Shown here piece after piece: positions 36,076 through 45,430 of a DNA stretch of 64,000 nt. The first letter of the stretch is position 1, and each line of letters opens with the position of its first letter. The notes under the pieces are model-generated. The model did not search any database, was not told where the DNA came from, and saw only the letters and a list, made by a program, of their open reading frames with translations. A program made the translations under genes and the position numbers. This DNA is from Azospirillum thermophilum (GTDB lineage Bacteria > Pseudomonadota > Alphaproteobacteria > Azospirillales > Azospirillaceae), in NCBI RefSeq assembly GCF_003130795.1, contig NZ_CP029358.1, forward strand, positions 1 to 64,000. The letters are read 5' to 3'.

Positions 36076-36719
36076 CGCGGGCAAGCACTCCATGGAGGAC
36101 TATGGAGCCTTTGCCCGCGCTTCAGGAGCCACGGCCCGCGACCATGGAGCGATAGCCCGCGCTGCTGGAGCAACAGCCCGCCTTTGCCGCGCGAATCGGA
36201 ATCCTGAAGCCCTTCGTCGCGCTCATGAAGCCTTTGCTCGCGGTCCCGCCGGCCGGTTGCCGGGCCTATCGCGGGCTCCGACTCCATCCGCTATGAAGCC
36301 TTTGCCCGCGATAGCGCCCCGGCCGGTGCTGCCGGGGCAGGAGGGCGGCCGGGCACGTGCCGGGAGGCGAATCCGCCTCCGCGAGGTCCCCGCATTGCGT
36401 CGCCCCAGGGGGATCGCGGCGGGTCGAAGGGCCGGCATGGAGCCTTTGCCCGCGATTCTCGGCAGGGGGCAGGGGGCAGGGAGCAGGGAATGGAGTCGTT
36501 GGCCGCGGTTCGGAGAGTTCGTTTAGAAACAATGGTTTGCCAGAGGATCCCGGCAGCTTTGGCCACCGGCGCGCCCTGTCCTGGCGCTGGTCCTGCACCG
36601 TCCCGGGTCCGCCGAGTCGTCGGGGCCGCAGGGACGTCGGGCAGGCGCATGGCGCAATCGCGGGCTGTTGCTCCATGGATCGCGAGGAAAGGCTCCATAC
36701 CCGCGGGCTGTTGCTCCAT
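36076..36719. other. replication origin (oriV) with fourteen 18-bp iterons in both orientations
   Basis: The consensus is roughly ATGGAGCnnnnGCCCGCG. Direct copies start at 36102, 36123, 36144, 36165, 36204, 36225, 36293, 36437 and 36490. Inverted copies start at 36076, 36270, 36659, 36681 and 36702. Two copies (36102, 36437) are identical, as are the inverted copies at 36659 and 36702. Many are spaced 21-22 bases, two helical turns, so initiator molecules would bind one face. A relatively AT-rich patch (about 36515-36545) separates the left and right groups and could be the unwinding region. repB begins 85 bases after the last copy. The whole 788-base gap (36016-36803) is otherwise non-coding. 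Confidence 0.85.
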
Positions 36720-36803
36720 GCCGAAGGGCGAAGCGCCGCCGCATCCATTGCCGCGGCGGGCCGGCTGCGCCATGTTGAGGGCCGGCAGTCGGAGACGGTT
36801 TTC

Positions 36804-38021
36804 ATGAGCAAGGTGGCCCCGGTCAGCGCAGCGCAGCTTGTCCTGTTCGAGCTGGAGGACCGCTCGCAGTCGCACCTGATCGCGCTCTACGATCTGGCGC
36901 CGCGCTTCGTCTTCGTCTCCCGCGACAACGACGCCAAGGACAAGGGCGAGCTGGTCTCCAAGGACAGCTTCATCAAGTCGGTGCGGCGCGAGTTCTCCTT
37001 CCGCGGCCGCAATTACCGCCTGACCGTCCAGCCCGCCCGCATCGACCGCAACAACCCGATGCGCAAGGAGGAGAAGGCCTCGGGCACCCAGGCCGCCGCG
37101 GAGGTGGTGGAGGTCGAGATCTTCCCGTCCGAGCGGGAGCAGGTGGTGGAGCAGGTGGTCCGGCGCCTCGCCATGGACCGTTCGCGCCTGTCGCTGACCG
37201 GCGAGAACCGCGACAAGGTGCAGATGCGCTTCAGTCTCTACGAGATCCAGAGGGAACTGCGGGCGGTCAGCCACACCCTGTCGATCCAGGACATCCGCGA
37301 ATCCCTGACCATCCTGGCACGGTCCCGCATCATCATCTCCACCGGCGCGCCGGCCGAACCGGGGAAGAAGAGCCGGGGGCAGAACATCCTGGAATCGACC
37401 GCCTTCCCGGTGCTGGCCATCCGCTCCCGCCCCGACCTGATGGAGGAGGAGGGCGGCGTCGAGGAGACCTATCTGGAGTTCAATCCGCTGGTTTCCGCCG
37501 CCATCCGCGACCTGGAATTCAAGCCGATCTCCTACGCCTGGCTGATGAAGCTGAAGTCGCCGGTGTCCCGCTGGCTCTACAACCGCCTGTCGATCGAATA
37601 CGACACCGCCGACGACGCCCGGCCCATGGTGATCAGCGCGGACGAGATCATCAAGAACAGCGGCATGAACGAGTGGTCGCGCCGCCGCGACACGCTGCGC
37701 GTGGTGACGGCGGCGGTCGATGCGCTGGTGGAGGAGGGCATCCTCGACAGCGCCGAGAAGGAGTTCACCAAGGTCGGCAAGCGGATCGACGCCATCGACT
37801 ATCTGCTGACCCCGTCGGCGAAGTTCCTGGAGCAGGTCCGCCGCGGCCATCGGGTGCAGAAGACCAACGTCGAGGCCATCGCCGCCGTCACCGGCTCCAC
37901 CGGCCGGCCGGACGGCTTCGTGCCGCTGAAGCCCGGCGAGGCGGCGGACCTGCGCCTGCGCCGCGCCCGGCAGCTCGAAGCCGGGGAGCAGCCGCCGCTG
38001 CCGCTGGCCCGGCAGGGCTGA
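36804..38021 (+). CDS. repB: RepB-family plasmid replication initiator protein
   Basis: A 405-residue initiator of the Rep_3-like superfamily. ATG 36804 (MSKVAPVSAAQLVLFELEDR) has GGAGACGG upstream. It contains two winged-helix units: first around KDSFIKSVRREFSFRGRNYR and LSIQDIRESLTILARSRIII, second around FKPISYAWLMKLKSPVSRWL and ADEIIKNSGMNEWSRRRDTL. This arrangement matches initiators of Azospirillum secondary replicons. It should bind the iterons just upstream and autoregulate through them. Confidence 0.9.
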   Translation: MSKVAPVSAAQLVLFELEDRSQSHLIALYDLAPRFVFVSRDNDAKDKGELVSKDSFIKSVRREFSFRGRNYRLTVQPARIDRNNPMRKEEKASGTQAAAEVVEVEIFPSEREQVVEQVVRRLAMDRSRLSLTGENRDKVQMRFSLYEIQRELRAVSHTLSIQDIRESLTILARSRIIISTGAPAEPGKKSRGQNILESTAFPVLAIRSRPDLMEEEGGVEETYLEFNPLVSAAIRDLEFKPISYAWLMKLKSPVSRWLYNRLSIEYDTADDARPMVISADEIIKNSGMNEWSRRRDTLRVVTAAVDALVEEGILDSAEKEFTKVGKRIDAIDYLLTPSAKFLEQVRRGHRVQKTNVEAIAAVTGSTGRPDGFVPLKPGEAADLRLRRARQLEAGEQPPLPLARQG

Positions 38022-38265
38022 GGCCCCGTCTCCGCCTCAGGGCAGCCATGCGCCCGCAACCGGCGGGTGCCGGCTTGCCGGATCGTCCTGGTGCACATAT
38101 ATATCCGACCGCGGATTGATCGACGGCGTACCGTCCTCTCCGCTCGTTCGCGGGGCGCAGCCCCGGCCGTCCACCACCGTCCCCCGACCGGATGCCGCCT
38201 CCGTCCCGGAGCCCGCGGCATGCCGGCTGTTCCGGAGCCGGCGCGGCGGCGCGCCGGGAGAATGC

Positions 38266-40083
38266 ATGTCTGCTGACCGACGCACCCGCGGTGCCGATGC
38301 CATCCGCACCGTCCTCTCCTTCACCTTCCGCCACTGGCGCCGCCAGTGGAGGCTGGCCGCGCTGATCGCCGGGACGATCGCGCTCGCCACCTTTGCCGAC
38401 GTGGTGATCCCCATCTTCGCCGGGCAGCTCATCGACGCGCTCGCCCTGGTCGGGCAGGACCGCGACCGGGCGCTGGAGCTGGCGCTGCACGCCTTCGGCG
38501 CCATGGTGGCGCTGGGGGCCGGGATGGTGGTGCTGCGCCATATCGCCTGGAGCGCGGTGATCCCCTTCTCCCTGCGCATCATGTCCGACGTGGCGCAGGA
38601 CAGCTTCCACCGGGTCCAGCGCTTTTCGACGGACTGGCACGCCAACAGCTTCGCCGGATCGGTGGTGCGCAAGATCACCCGCGGCATGTGGGCGTTCGAC
38701 ACGCTGGACGACACGCTGCTGCTGGCGCTCTGGCCGTCGCTGGTGGTGCTGGCGAGCAGCGTGGTGCTGCTGGGGCTGCACTGGCCGCTGCTGGGGCTGG
38801 TGGTCGCCGCCGGTTCGATCGCCTATGTGGCGCTGACGGTCGCGCTGTCGGTCGCCTACATCGCGCCGGCCGCCCGGCTGTCGAACGCGCAGGACACGCG
38901 GCTGGGCGGCACGCTGGCCGACGCGCTGGGCTGCAACGCGGTGGTCAAGTCCTTCGGCGCCGAGGCGCGCGAGGATGCGCAGCTCGGCCGCGTCGTGGCG
39001 AAGTGGCGGCGGCGCACCCGGCGGACCTGGACCCGCCACACCCGCAACGCCACGCTGCAGCTGGCGCTTCTGCTGGTGATCCGCTCCAGCGTGGTGGCGA
39101 CCGCGCTGTGGCTGTGGTGGCGCGGCCATGCCACGCCCGGCGACGTCACCTATGTGCTGACCACCTATTTCGTCGTGCACGGCTATCTGCGCGACATCGG
39201 CATGCACATCAACCACCTGCAGCGCTCGGTCAACGAGATGGAGGAACTGGTGGCGATGCATGCGGAGCCGCTGGGGGTGGAGGACCGGCCGGGGGCGCGG
39301 CCGATCCGCGTCGCGGCGGGCGAGCTGCGGTTCGACCATGTGACCTTCCGCTATGGCGGCCATCCGGTGCCGCTCTACCACGACCTGTCGGTGACGATCC
39401 GCGGCGGCGAGCGGGTGGGGCTGGTCGGCCCGTCCGGCTCCGGCAAGACGACCTTCGTGAAGCTGATCCAGCGCCTCTACGACGTGACGGAGGGCAGGGT
39501 GCTGATCGACGGGCAGGATCTGGCGGGGGCGACCCAGGCCTCGCTGCGCTCGCAGATCGCCATCGTCCAGCAGGAGCCCATCCTGTTCCACCGCTCGCTC
39601 GCCGAGAACATCGCCTATGCCCGGCCCACCGCCTCGCTGGCGGAGATCGAGGAGGCGGCGCGGCAGGCCAACGCGCACGACTTCATCATGCGGCTGCCCA
39701 AGGGCTATGCCACGCTGGTCGGCGAACGCGGGGTGAAGCTGTCGGGCGGCGAGCGGCAGCGGGTGGCGCTCGCCCGCGCCTTCCTGGCGAACGCGCCGAT
39801 CCTGATCCTCGACGAGGCGACCTCCAGCCTGGATTCGGAGTCGGAGGCGCTGATCCAGGACGCGATGGAGCGGCTGATGGTCGGCCGGACGACGATCGTC
39901 ATCGCCCACCGGCTGTCCACCGTCCGGACGCTGGACCGCATCCTGGTCTTCAACCAGGGCCGCATCGTCGAGGAAGGCAGCCACGCGGCCCTGCTGCACC
40001 GGCCGGGCGGCCTCTACCGCCGCCTGTTCGAGCAGCAGTCGGCGGTGGAGCGCGACCAGCGGCTGGGCGGGATGACCGCCTGA
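38266..40083 (+). CDS. ABC exporter, fused membrane and ATPase domains (MsbA/MDR type)
   Basis: A 605-residue half-transporter that acts as a dimer. ATG 38266 (MSADRRTRGADAIRTVLSFT) follows GGGAG; the longer frame from 38116 lacks a ribosome site. Residues 1-330 contain six TM helices. The ATPase domain has Walker A GPSGSGKTT near residue 390, signature LSGGERQRVALARAF, Walker B ILILDEATSSLDSE and the H-loop IVIAHRLST. Exports lipids, peptides or drugs; substrate not evident. No accessory gene is adjacent. Confidence 0.92.
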   Translation: MSADRRTRGADAIRTVLSFTFRHWRRQWRLAALIAGTIALATFADVVIPIFAGQLIDALALVGQDRDRALELALHAFGAMVALGAGMVVLRHIAWSAVIPFSLRIMSDVAQDSFHRVQRFSTDWHANSFAGSVVRKITRGMWAFDTLDDTLLLALWPSLVVLASSVVLLGLHWPLLGLVVAAGSIAYVALTVALSVAYIAPAARLSNAQDTRLGGTLADALGCNAVVKSFGAEAREDAQLGRVVAKWRRRTRRTWTRHTRNATLQLALLLVIRSSVVATALWLWWRGHATPGDVTYVLTTYFVVHGYLRDIGMHINHLQRSVNEMEELVAMHAEPLGVEDRPGARPIRVAAGELRFDHVTFRYGGHPVPLYHDLSVTIRGGERVGLVGPSGSGKTTFVKLIQRLYDVTEGRVLIDGQDLAGATQASLRSQIAIVQQEPILFHRSLAENIAYARPTASLAEIEEAARQANAHDFIMRLPKGYATLVGERGVKLSGGERQRVALARAFLANAPILILDEATSSLDSESEALIQDAMERLMVGRTTIVIAHRLSTVRTLDRILVFNQGRIVEEGSHAALLHRPGGLYRRLFEQQSAVERDQRLGGMTA

Positions 40084-40111
40084 GGAGTCGGCCGGCGGTG
40101 GCGGCGGTCCG

Positions 40112-40378
40112 TCAGGCCGCGTCGAAGGCGTGGGGGAAATGCACAAGGCCGCCGCTGAACAGGCCGGCGGCCGTTTCCGCCGCCGGGCGGACCGCGGACT
40201 TCAGCCCGCGGGTGACGGCGGAACGCCGCCGCCGCTCGTCCGGGCTGGGCGGGGCGTAGAAGTGCAGGGCGAGCTGGCCGTCCGGCTCCGCGGCATAGGG
40301 CAAGCCCGGCGCTGTCCGGCGTTCGGTGCCGGGCAGCACATATTGCTCGCCTTGCTCGGTACGTTCGATGTGCGGCAT
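40112..40378 (-). CDS. small hypothetical protein
   Basis: An 88-residue protein from ATG 40378 (MPHIERTEQGEQYVLPGTER). It has a charged N-terminal half and a Gly/Ala-rich C-terminus (KSAVRPAAETAAGLFSGGLV). No signal peptide or known domain. Codon bias is normal for the replicon, and a short AGGG precedes the start. Convergent with the ABC exporter. Function unknown. Confidence 0.55.
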   Translation of the reverse strand: MPHIERTEQGEQYVLPGTERRTAPGLPYAAEPDGQLALHFYAPPSPDERRRRSAVTRGLKSAVRPAAETAAGLFSGGLVHFPHAFDAA

Positions 40379-40523
40379 GACCGGAGCCCTGTGACCCTGG
40401 GCTCCGATTCTCGCCCGGCGAGCGCCCCGGGTCAAGCGCCGCCTTCGCTTCCGTCGGTGTAACCCGCGGGAAAAAAACTCTTTTCCCCCACTTTCGGGCA
40501 CTTGAACCGGCCGGGCGCTTGGA

Positions 40524-41537
40524 TCAGCGGACCAGCAGGGCCGCGGCGATCAGGTAGCTGACATAGGCGACGCTGGCCGAGGCCGGGATGGTCAGGACCC
40601 AGGCCCAGACGATCCGCCCCGCCATCCCCCAGCGCACCGCCGAGGTGCGGCGGGCCGAGCCGACGCCGACGATGGCGCCGGTGATGGTGTGGGTGGTGGA
40701 GACCGGGATGCCGAGATAGGTCGCCCCGAACAGCGTCATGGCGCCCGCCGTCTCGGCGCAGAAGCCCTGGTAGGGCTTGAGGTCGGTGATGCGCGAGCCC
40801 ATGGTCCGCACGATGCGCCAGCCGCCCATCAGCGTGCCGAGCCCCATCGCCGCCTGGCAGGTCAGCACCACCCACAGCGGGACGTGGAAGCCGCCCTCCA
40901 GCATGCCCTGGCTGAACAGCAGCACCGCGATGATGCCCATCGTCTTCTGCGCGTCGTTGCCGCCGTGGCCCAGCGAATAGAGGGCGGCCGAGAGGAGCTG
41001 CAGGTGGCGGAACTGGCGGTCCACCGCGAAGGGCACGGCACGGCGCAGGATCCAGGAGAGCACCAGGATCAGCAGCAGGGCGAGGACCAGCCCGACCGTG
41101 GGCGACACGACGATGGCGACGGCCGTCTTGGTGAAGCCGGCGACGACGATGGCCGAGAAGCCGGCCTTGGCGACGCCCGCCCCGACGATGCCGCCGACCA
41201 GCGCATGCGAGGAGGAGGAGGGCAGGCCGAGCCACCAGGTGAAGACGTTCCAGCCGATGGCGCCGATCAGGGCGGCCAGGATGACCGCCGGGTCCATCAC
41301 CGACTGCTCCACCAGCCCGGTGCCGATGGTGGAGGCGACGTGCAGCCCGAAGAACAGGAAGGCGATGAAGTTGAAGAAGGCCGCCCACGCCACCGCCAGC
41401 TTGGGCGACAGGACGCGGGTGGAGACGACGGTGGCGATGGAGTTGGCCGCGTCGTGCAGCCCGTTGATGAAGTCGAAGGCGAGCGCCACGACGACGATCA
41501 GGATGATGGCCGGCAGGCCGAGCTGAAGGGCTTCCAT
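40524..41537 (-). CDS. pit: low-affinity inorganic phosphate transporter, Pit family
   Basis: A 337-residue PiT transporter. It contains the duplicated family signature: FDFINGLHDAANSIATVVST near residue 25 and SLGHGGNDAQKTMGIIAVLL near residue 190. About ten TM helices are visible. Members co-transport metal-phosphate with protons. It lies ten bases after the PhoU-like gene on the same strand, the usual Pit/DUF47 pairing. The phosphonate cluster is the next unit to the right; a functional link is speculative. Confidence 0.93.
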   Translation of the reverse strand: MEALQLGLPAIILIVVVALAFDFINGLHDAANSIATVVSTRVLSPKLAVAWAAFFNFIAFLFFGLHVASTIGTGLVEQSVMDPAVILAALIGAIGWNVFTWWLGLPSSSSHALVGGIVGAGVAKAGFSAIVVAGFTKTAVAIVVSPTVGLVLALLLILVLSWILRRAVPFAVDRQFRHLQLLSAALYSLGHGGNDAQKTMGIIAVLLFSQGMLEGGFHVPLWVVLTCQAAMGLGTLMGGWRIVRTMGSRITDLKPYQGFCAETAGAMTLFGATYLGIPVSTTHTITGAIVGVGSARRTSAVRWGMAGRIVWAWVLTIPASASVAYVSYLIAAALLVR

Positions 41538-41547
41538 GGCAGCGGCC

Positions 41548-42192
41548 TTACACCTGATCGAGCGTGATGCCCTCGACCAGGTCCCCGACGTCGTCGCACC
41601 GGTCGGTCACCGCCTCCAGCATCTCGTAGACCTCGCGGCGGCCGAGGAAGGCGATCATCTCCGGCCGCTCCTTGATCAGGGACTGCAGGGCCTCGCGCAG
41701 GATGTTGTCGGCCTCGTCCTCGATGTCGGAGATGCGGCCGCAGAGCTGGCCGATCCGCTCGGCGTTGCGGGCGATGGCGCCGAGCAGCGGCATCAGCTCC
41801 ACCAGCAGCTCCGCCTGCTGCCCGATCAGGACGACGAAGCGGTGCATCGGCTCGTCGAACGACTCGATGCCGTAGAGGGCGGCGTGGCGCGGCACCTCGT
41901 CCATCAGGTCGATCGCGTCGTCCAGCGCGTTGATCAGCGCCAGGATGTCCGAGCGGTCGAACGGGGTGATGAAGGCGCGGTGCAGGCCGCGGCCGGCTTC
42001 CTTCGCCACCCGGTCGGCGTCCTTCTCCACCCGCTTCAGCGCCGCGATGCGGGCCGGCCGCTCCTCCGGATCCGCCTGCATGACCGCGTCCAGCGCCTTC
42101 GCCGCGTCGGCGATGTGGCGGGCCTGGGCGAGGAAATGGTCGACGAAGCGTTCCTCCTTCGGCATCAGGGAACGGAAAGCGCGCAGCAACAT
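41548..42192 (-). CDS. DUF47/PhoU-like Pit accessory protein
   Basis: A 214-residue all-helical cytoplasmic protein that partners Pit transporters. It starts MLLRAFRSLMPKEERFVDHF, with metal-binding-type acidic patterns KRVEKDADRVAKEAG, DDAIDLMDEVPRHAALYGIE and ISDIEDEADNILREALQSLI, which match the PhoU helical repeat. ATG 42192 is the natural family start. Upstream, 42200-42300 is relatively AT-rich and likely holds the promoter. Confidence 0.9.
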   Translation of the reverse strand: MLLRAFRSLMPKEERFVDHFLAQARHIADAAKALDAVMQADPEERPARIAALKRVEKDADRVAKEAGRGLHRAFITPFDRSDILALINALDDAIDLMDEVPRHAALYGIESFDEPMHRFVVLIGQQAELLVELMPLLGAIARNAERIGQLCGRISDIEDEADNILREALQSLIKERPEMIAFLGRREVYEMLEAVTDRCDDVGDLVEGITLDQV

Positions 42193-42417
42193 GGGACGGG
42201 TTCTCGCGAGGATGCGGATAGACGGACGGCGACGCTCATAGCACGGGTTCGCGTGGGATGCAGCGTGGTTCCGTCACAGACCGGTAACAAATACGACGCC
42301 ATATCGTCATTTTTCCGCGTCTTTCGCATCGTCCGGCCGCGACAGAAGGGCGCGGTGGACAGCGCATGGCTGCCTCCCTAAATGTGCGAAGCACTGCCTT
42401 GCCCGGGGACGACCGCC

Positions 42418-42975
42418 ATGAAGACCATCCTTTGCGCCCTCACCGCCGCCGCCCTGCTGTCGGCGTCCTCCGCGGCCTTCGCCCAGGACACACCGGCGGA
42501 CAAGGCGCCGCCCCCCGCCCCGGCGCAGGAGTGCAGCCCGACGGTGTCGGCGGTGCTCGGCACCTGGGACGCCGGCATGGCGACCGCCGAGAAGTTCGGC
42601 GACCGGGCCACCGCGCTCGCCCGCGAGAAGGGCAGGGAGTATCTTCTGCCGCTGCTGGGCATCGACCCCAAGACGGTGCCGCCGCAGGCCCCCGGCGAGC
42701 GCGGCGCCGACAAGTCGACGGACGAGGTGGCCCGCGAGCTGGAGGCCAGCCGCAACGACCCCGCCCGCCGCGCCGCCCTGTGCGGCGCCATAACCCGCGC
42801 GATGAACGAGACGCGCGACAAGGCCGGCGCCGGCCTCGACGCCCTGAAGCGCGCGCTCGACACGCTGGAGCTGCCGGCGATCCCGGGCAAGCCGGCAACT
42901 CCGCCCGCCACCCCGCCGGCGGACCCGAACGCCCCGACGCAGACGCAGGGGACGCCGGGGCTGATCAAGACGTGA
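42418..42975 (+). CDS. secreted hypothetical protein
   Basis: A 185-residue exported protein. ATG 42418 (MKTILCALTAAALLSASSAA) gives a clean Sec signal peptide cleaved at AFA-QD, with GGGGAC upstream. The mature part has two cysteines (ECSPTVSA, AALCGAI) that could pair, an amphipathic helical middle and a Pro/Ala/Thr-rich tail. No family recognised. Confidence 0.7.
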   Translation: MKTILCALTAAALLSASSAAFAQDTPADKAPPPAPAQECSPTVSAVLGTWDAGMATAEKFGDRATALAREKGREYLLPLLGIDPKTVPPQAPGERGADKSTDEVARELEASRNDPARRAALCGAITRAMNETRDKAGAGLDALKRALDTLELPAIPGKPATPPATPPADPNAPTQTQGTPGLIKT

Positions 42976-43263
42976 CGGGGGCCACGGGACGTCGTCATGG
43001 CAACCCTGGCTTCTCAGGAAATCGTGCCTCCAGGAAACCGGGCGCGATTCAATCTTTGAGAGTGGGTGGCGTGCTGACCGCGCGCTTCTGGATTTGAACG
43101 GGATCGAACCCGTGGAGGAGGCAGACGCTTTGCGTGCCAATGCCCGGTACGCGGTCAATCGTCGTACGCTGATCTGAGAAAGCCAAGTGGCTGTGGCGAT
43201 CGATGACGTATAAGTGCGTCTGTCTCCAGGCCTTCGAAACGGGCGGCGAGGCCAGGGCCGGGA

Positions 43264-44475
43264 TCATCCGTCGGCCCTCCGGGCAAGCCGGTCGACGGCG
43301 GCATCGAAGACGCCGCCGGGGCCACAGTTCACCAGCCGTATGTGATCGCGGGCGTTCCGGCCGTAGACGGCGCCTGGGACGGTCGCGACCTGCCGTTCCT
43401 CAAGCAGGTAGTGCGCCACGGCGGTTCCAGCATTCGAATCCCGCGACCGATGCCGCTCCGGGAGGGCGGCGTGGAGGTCCCGAACGTCGGGAAACAGAAA
43501 CATGCCGCCCATCGGGCGGCGCGGCCACCGGTAGCCGAGCCCGGCATCGAGCCGCGCAATGGCGCGCGCGTTGCGTTCCGCCAGGAGCGCGCGCTGCGTA
43601 TCGAACCACGCCGCCATCTCCGGATCGCCGAGCAGACGGATCGCGATCCGCTCGGCCAGGATGTTGATACCCAGGCAAAGGCAGTCGTGCACCCTCGCCG
43701 CCGCGTCGATGACCGGCGGCGGGGCGACCAGCCAGCCGATCCGCAGCCCGGGAACGCCGAACTTCTTCGAGCAGCTGTTGATCAGGATGGCGCGAGGCTC
43801 CAGCCCCGGCACCGAACGGGCGGTGCGGTGCGGGCGGGCGAAGGCCATCACGTCGTAGACCTCGTCCTGGATCACCCAGAAGTCCTCACGCTCCGCCGAC
43901 CGGGCAATGGACTGCCAGTCCGCCTCGCTCGCCACATAACCGGTCGGATTCTCCGGCGAGTTGACGACGAGCGCCTGGAGCCCCGCCGGCGGTCCGCCAT
44001 CCAGCGCGGCGGCGTACTCGTCCTCGCCGGCCGGGCGCGGCATCGGAACGGCGCGCCGCCCGGTCACCGCGATCGACCGCATGTACAGCGTGTAGGCCGG
44101 TTCGGCCACGGCCACCCGGTCGCCGGGATCCGTCACGGCGAGCAGGGCGAGGTTCAGCGCCTCGATGCCGCCGTGGGTGATCATCACCTCGCGCTCCGGA
44201 TCGATATGCAGGCCGCCGTTGCGCCGGTACCACTCGGCCACCAGCCGGCGGAGTTCCGGTGCGCCGCGCGAATGCTCGTAGCGCTTCACGGAGTCGAGGA
44301 AGGTCGCAAGCCGCAACTCCTCGTCGCGGATGGCCTCCAGCAGGTGCGGCGGCGGGCCGAAGTCGGGCTCGCCAAGGCTGAGGTCGAGGATGGCCGGGTC
44401 TTCCCTGGCGGCCTGGGAAATCGCCTTGGAGGAGACGGGGCTGGCCGCGGCGAGGTAGCTGTTGATGCGGGGCAT
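43264..44475 (-). CDS. PLP-dependent class I/II aminotransferase (phosphonate cluster, last gene)
   Basis: A 403-residue fold-type I aminotransferase. ATG 44475 (MPRINSYLAAASPVSSKAIS). Key features: LSLGEPDFGPPPHLLEAI, MITHGGIEALNLALLAV, VNSPENPTGYVASE, IQDEVYDVMAFARPH, and the PLP lysine in INSCSKKFGVPGLRIGWLVA. Roughly half of its residues match the aminotransferase at 48527 over the first 250 positions, so the two are paralogues by duplication. In a phosphonate cluster it could transaminate phosphonopyruvate or another oxo-phosphonate to an aminophosphonic acid; substrate inferred. Confidence 0.88.
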   Translation of the reverse strand: MPRINSYLAAASPVSSKAISQAAREDPAILDLSLGEPDFGPPPHLLEAIRDEELRLATFLDSVKRYEHSRGAPELRRLVAEWYRRNGGLHIDPEREVMITHGGIEALNLALLAVTDPGDRVAVAEPAYTLYMRSIAVTGRRAVPMPRPAGEDEYAAALDGGPPAGLQALVVNSPENPTGYVASEADWQSIARSAEREDFWVIQDEVYDVMAFARPHRTARSVPGLEPRAILINSCSKKFGVPGLRIGWLVAPPPVIDAAARVHDCLCLGINILAERIAIRLLGDPEMAAWFDTQRALLAERNARAIARLDAGLGYRWPRRPMGGMFLFPDVRDLHAALPERHRSRDSNAGTAVAHYLLEERQVATVPGAVYGRNARDHIRLVNCGPGGVFDAAVDRLARRADG

Positions 44476-44530
44476 GGCGGGCGGTCCGGGCGCGGTCGCG
44501 GGAAAGGGGGCCTGTGCGCGGCGGGGGCGC

Positions 44531-45430
44531 TCACGCTGCGTCGCCGCGCGCGCGTGCGCGCAGGTGGCGCAGCAGGTCATCGTAGTTCAGCGCCGCCGTG
44601 GCGATCATCACCGCGAGCAGCATGCCGCCCTGCCAGCGGTCCGCCACGACGGACTGCAGGCCGAAGGTCAGCACGGGGATCAGCGAATTCATGAAGGTGA
44701 AGGCCGTCACCCCCACCAGTTGCAGGCAGGTCTGCGACAGGAAGGACGGCAGGACCATGTTGGCGATGACCAGGATCAGCAGATCGACGGCAACGGGCGG
44801 CGCGACCGCCAGTTCATGGACGGTGCCGGTGGCCGCGAGGAAGCCGGCGCAGCCCGCGAGCAGCGCATAACAGCGCATCGACACCACCGCCACCGGCCCC
44901 AGGCCGCTGTCCGTGCTGAAGCGCAGCGAACTGACGTAGTAGACGTACATCGCGACGCCGGCGAGCATGGAGGTCGCCAGCAGCTCGAAGCCGACGCCCG
45001 ACAGCTGGCGCATGGCGAGGATCGCCGCGGCAGTGACGGCGGCCTTCGCCCGGCGCCGCTTCGCCACGCAACTGCACAGCGCCGACGACAGGAAGAACAC
45101 GGCGATGAAGAAGTCCGCCGGAGCGTGCGTGACGCTGTGGTACGAAAACAGCCAGTTCAGCACGAACGCCACCGACAGCGCCGCGTAGCTCCGCCAATGG
45201 CGCAGCAGGCTGCGGTGGTTGCGCGCGGCGTTGCGGCGTTCGGCGAGGTTGAAGACGAGGCTGGCCGCCAGTGCCATGTAGAACAGCCCGACGGCCGGGG
45301 GTATTGCGCCGCCGACATGGTTGAGGAACACCTGCGACGACGCGGTCAGGGCGATGTAGGCCAGGGTCATGGCGTGCCCCCTGGCCAGCGGCGAGCCTGC
45401 CACGAGAGGATCAGTCGATGCGGTCGGCAT
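44531..45430 (-). CDS. DMT-superfamily transporter, probable phosphonate product exporter
   Basis: A 299-residue membrane protein with about nine to ten hydrophobic segments in an EamA-like layout (LAYIALTASSQVFLNHVGGA, LVGVTAFTFMNSLIPVLTFG). ATG 45430 overlaps the preceding gene by 20 bases and has GAGG seven bases upstream; ATG 45370 (MTLAYIAL) is an alternative. DMT proteins export amino acids and metabolites, so export of, or self-protection from, the cluster's product is the likeliest role. Confidence 0.78.
   Translation of the reverse strand: MPTASTDPLVAGSPLARGHAMTLAYIALTASSQVFLNHVGGAIPPAVGLFYMALAASLVFNLAERRNAARNHRSLLRHWRSYAALSVAFVLNWLFSYHSVTHAPADFFIAVFFLSSALCSCVAKRRRAKAAVTAAAILAMRQLSGVGFELLATSMLAGVAMYVYYVSSLRFSTDSGLGPVAVVSMRCYALLAGCAGFLAATGTVHELAVAPPVAVDLLILVIANMVLPSFLSQTCLQLVGVTAFTFMNSLIPVLTFGLQSVVADRWQGGMLLAVMIATAALNYDDLLRHLRARARGDAA

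Noticed and set aside
40112..40501. Longer start for the small protein at 40378
   Set aside because: The added N-terminus is an Arg-rich run in intergenic DNA without a ribosome site.
43089..43113. tRNA-like 3' end on the minus strand (ACGGGTTCGATCCCGT, then TCAAATCCA)
   Set aside because: The T-arm-like hairpin is good, but acceptor length and CCA position do not fit, and no D or anticodon arm can be folded upstream. At most a decayed fragment; not called.
43049..43267. 72-residue minus-strand frame with a weak resemblance to a transposase integrase core (LYVIDRHSHLAFS)
   Set aside because: Too short and too weak a likeness, and codon bias is not that of the neighbouring genes.
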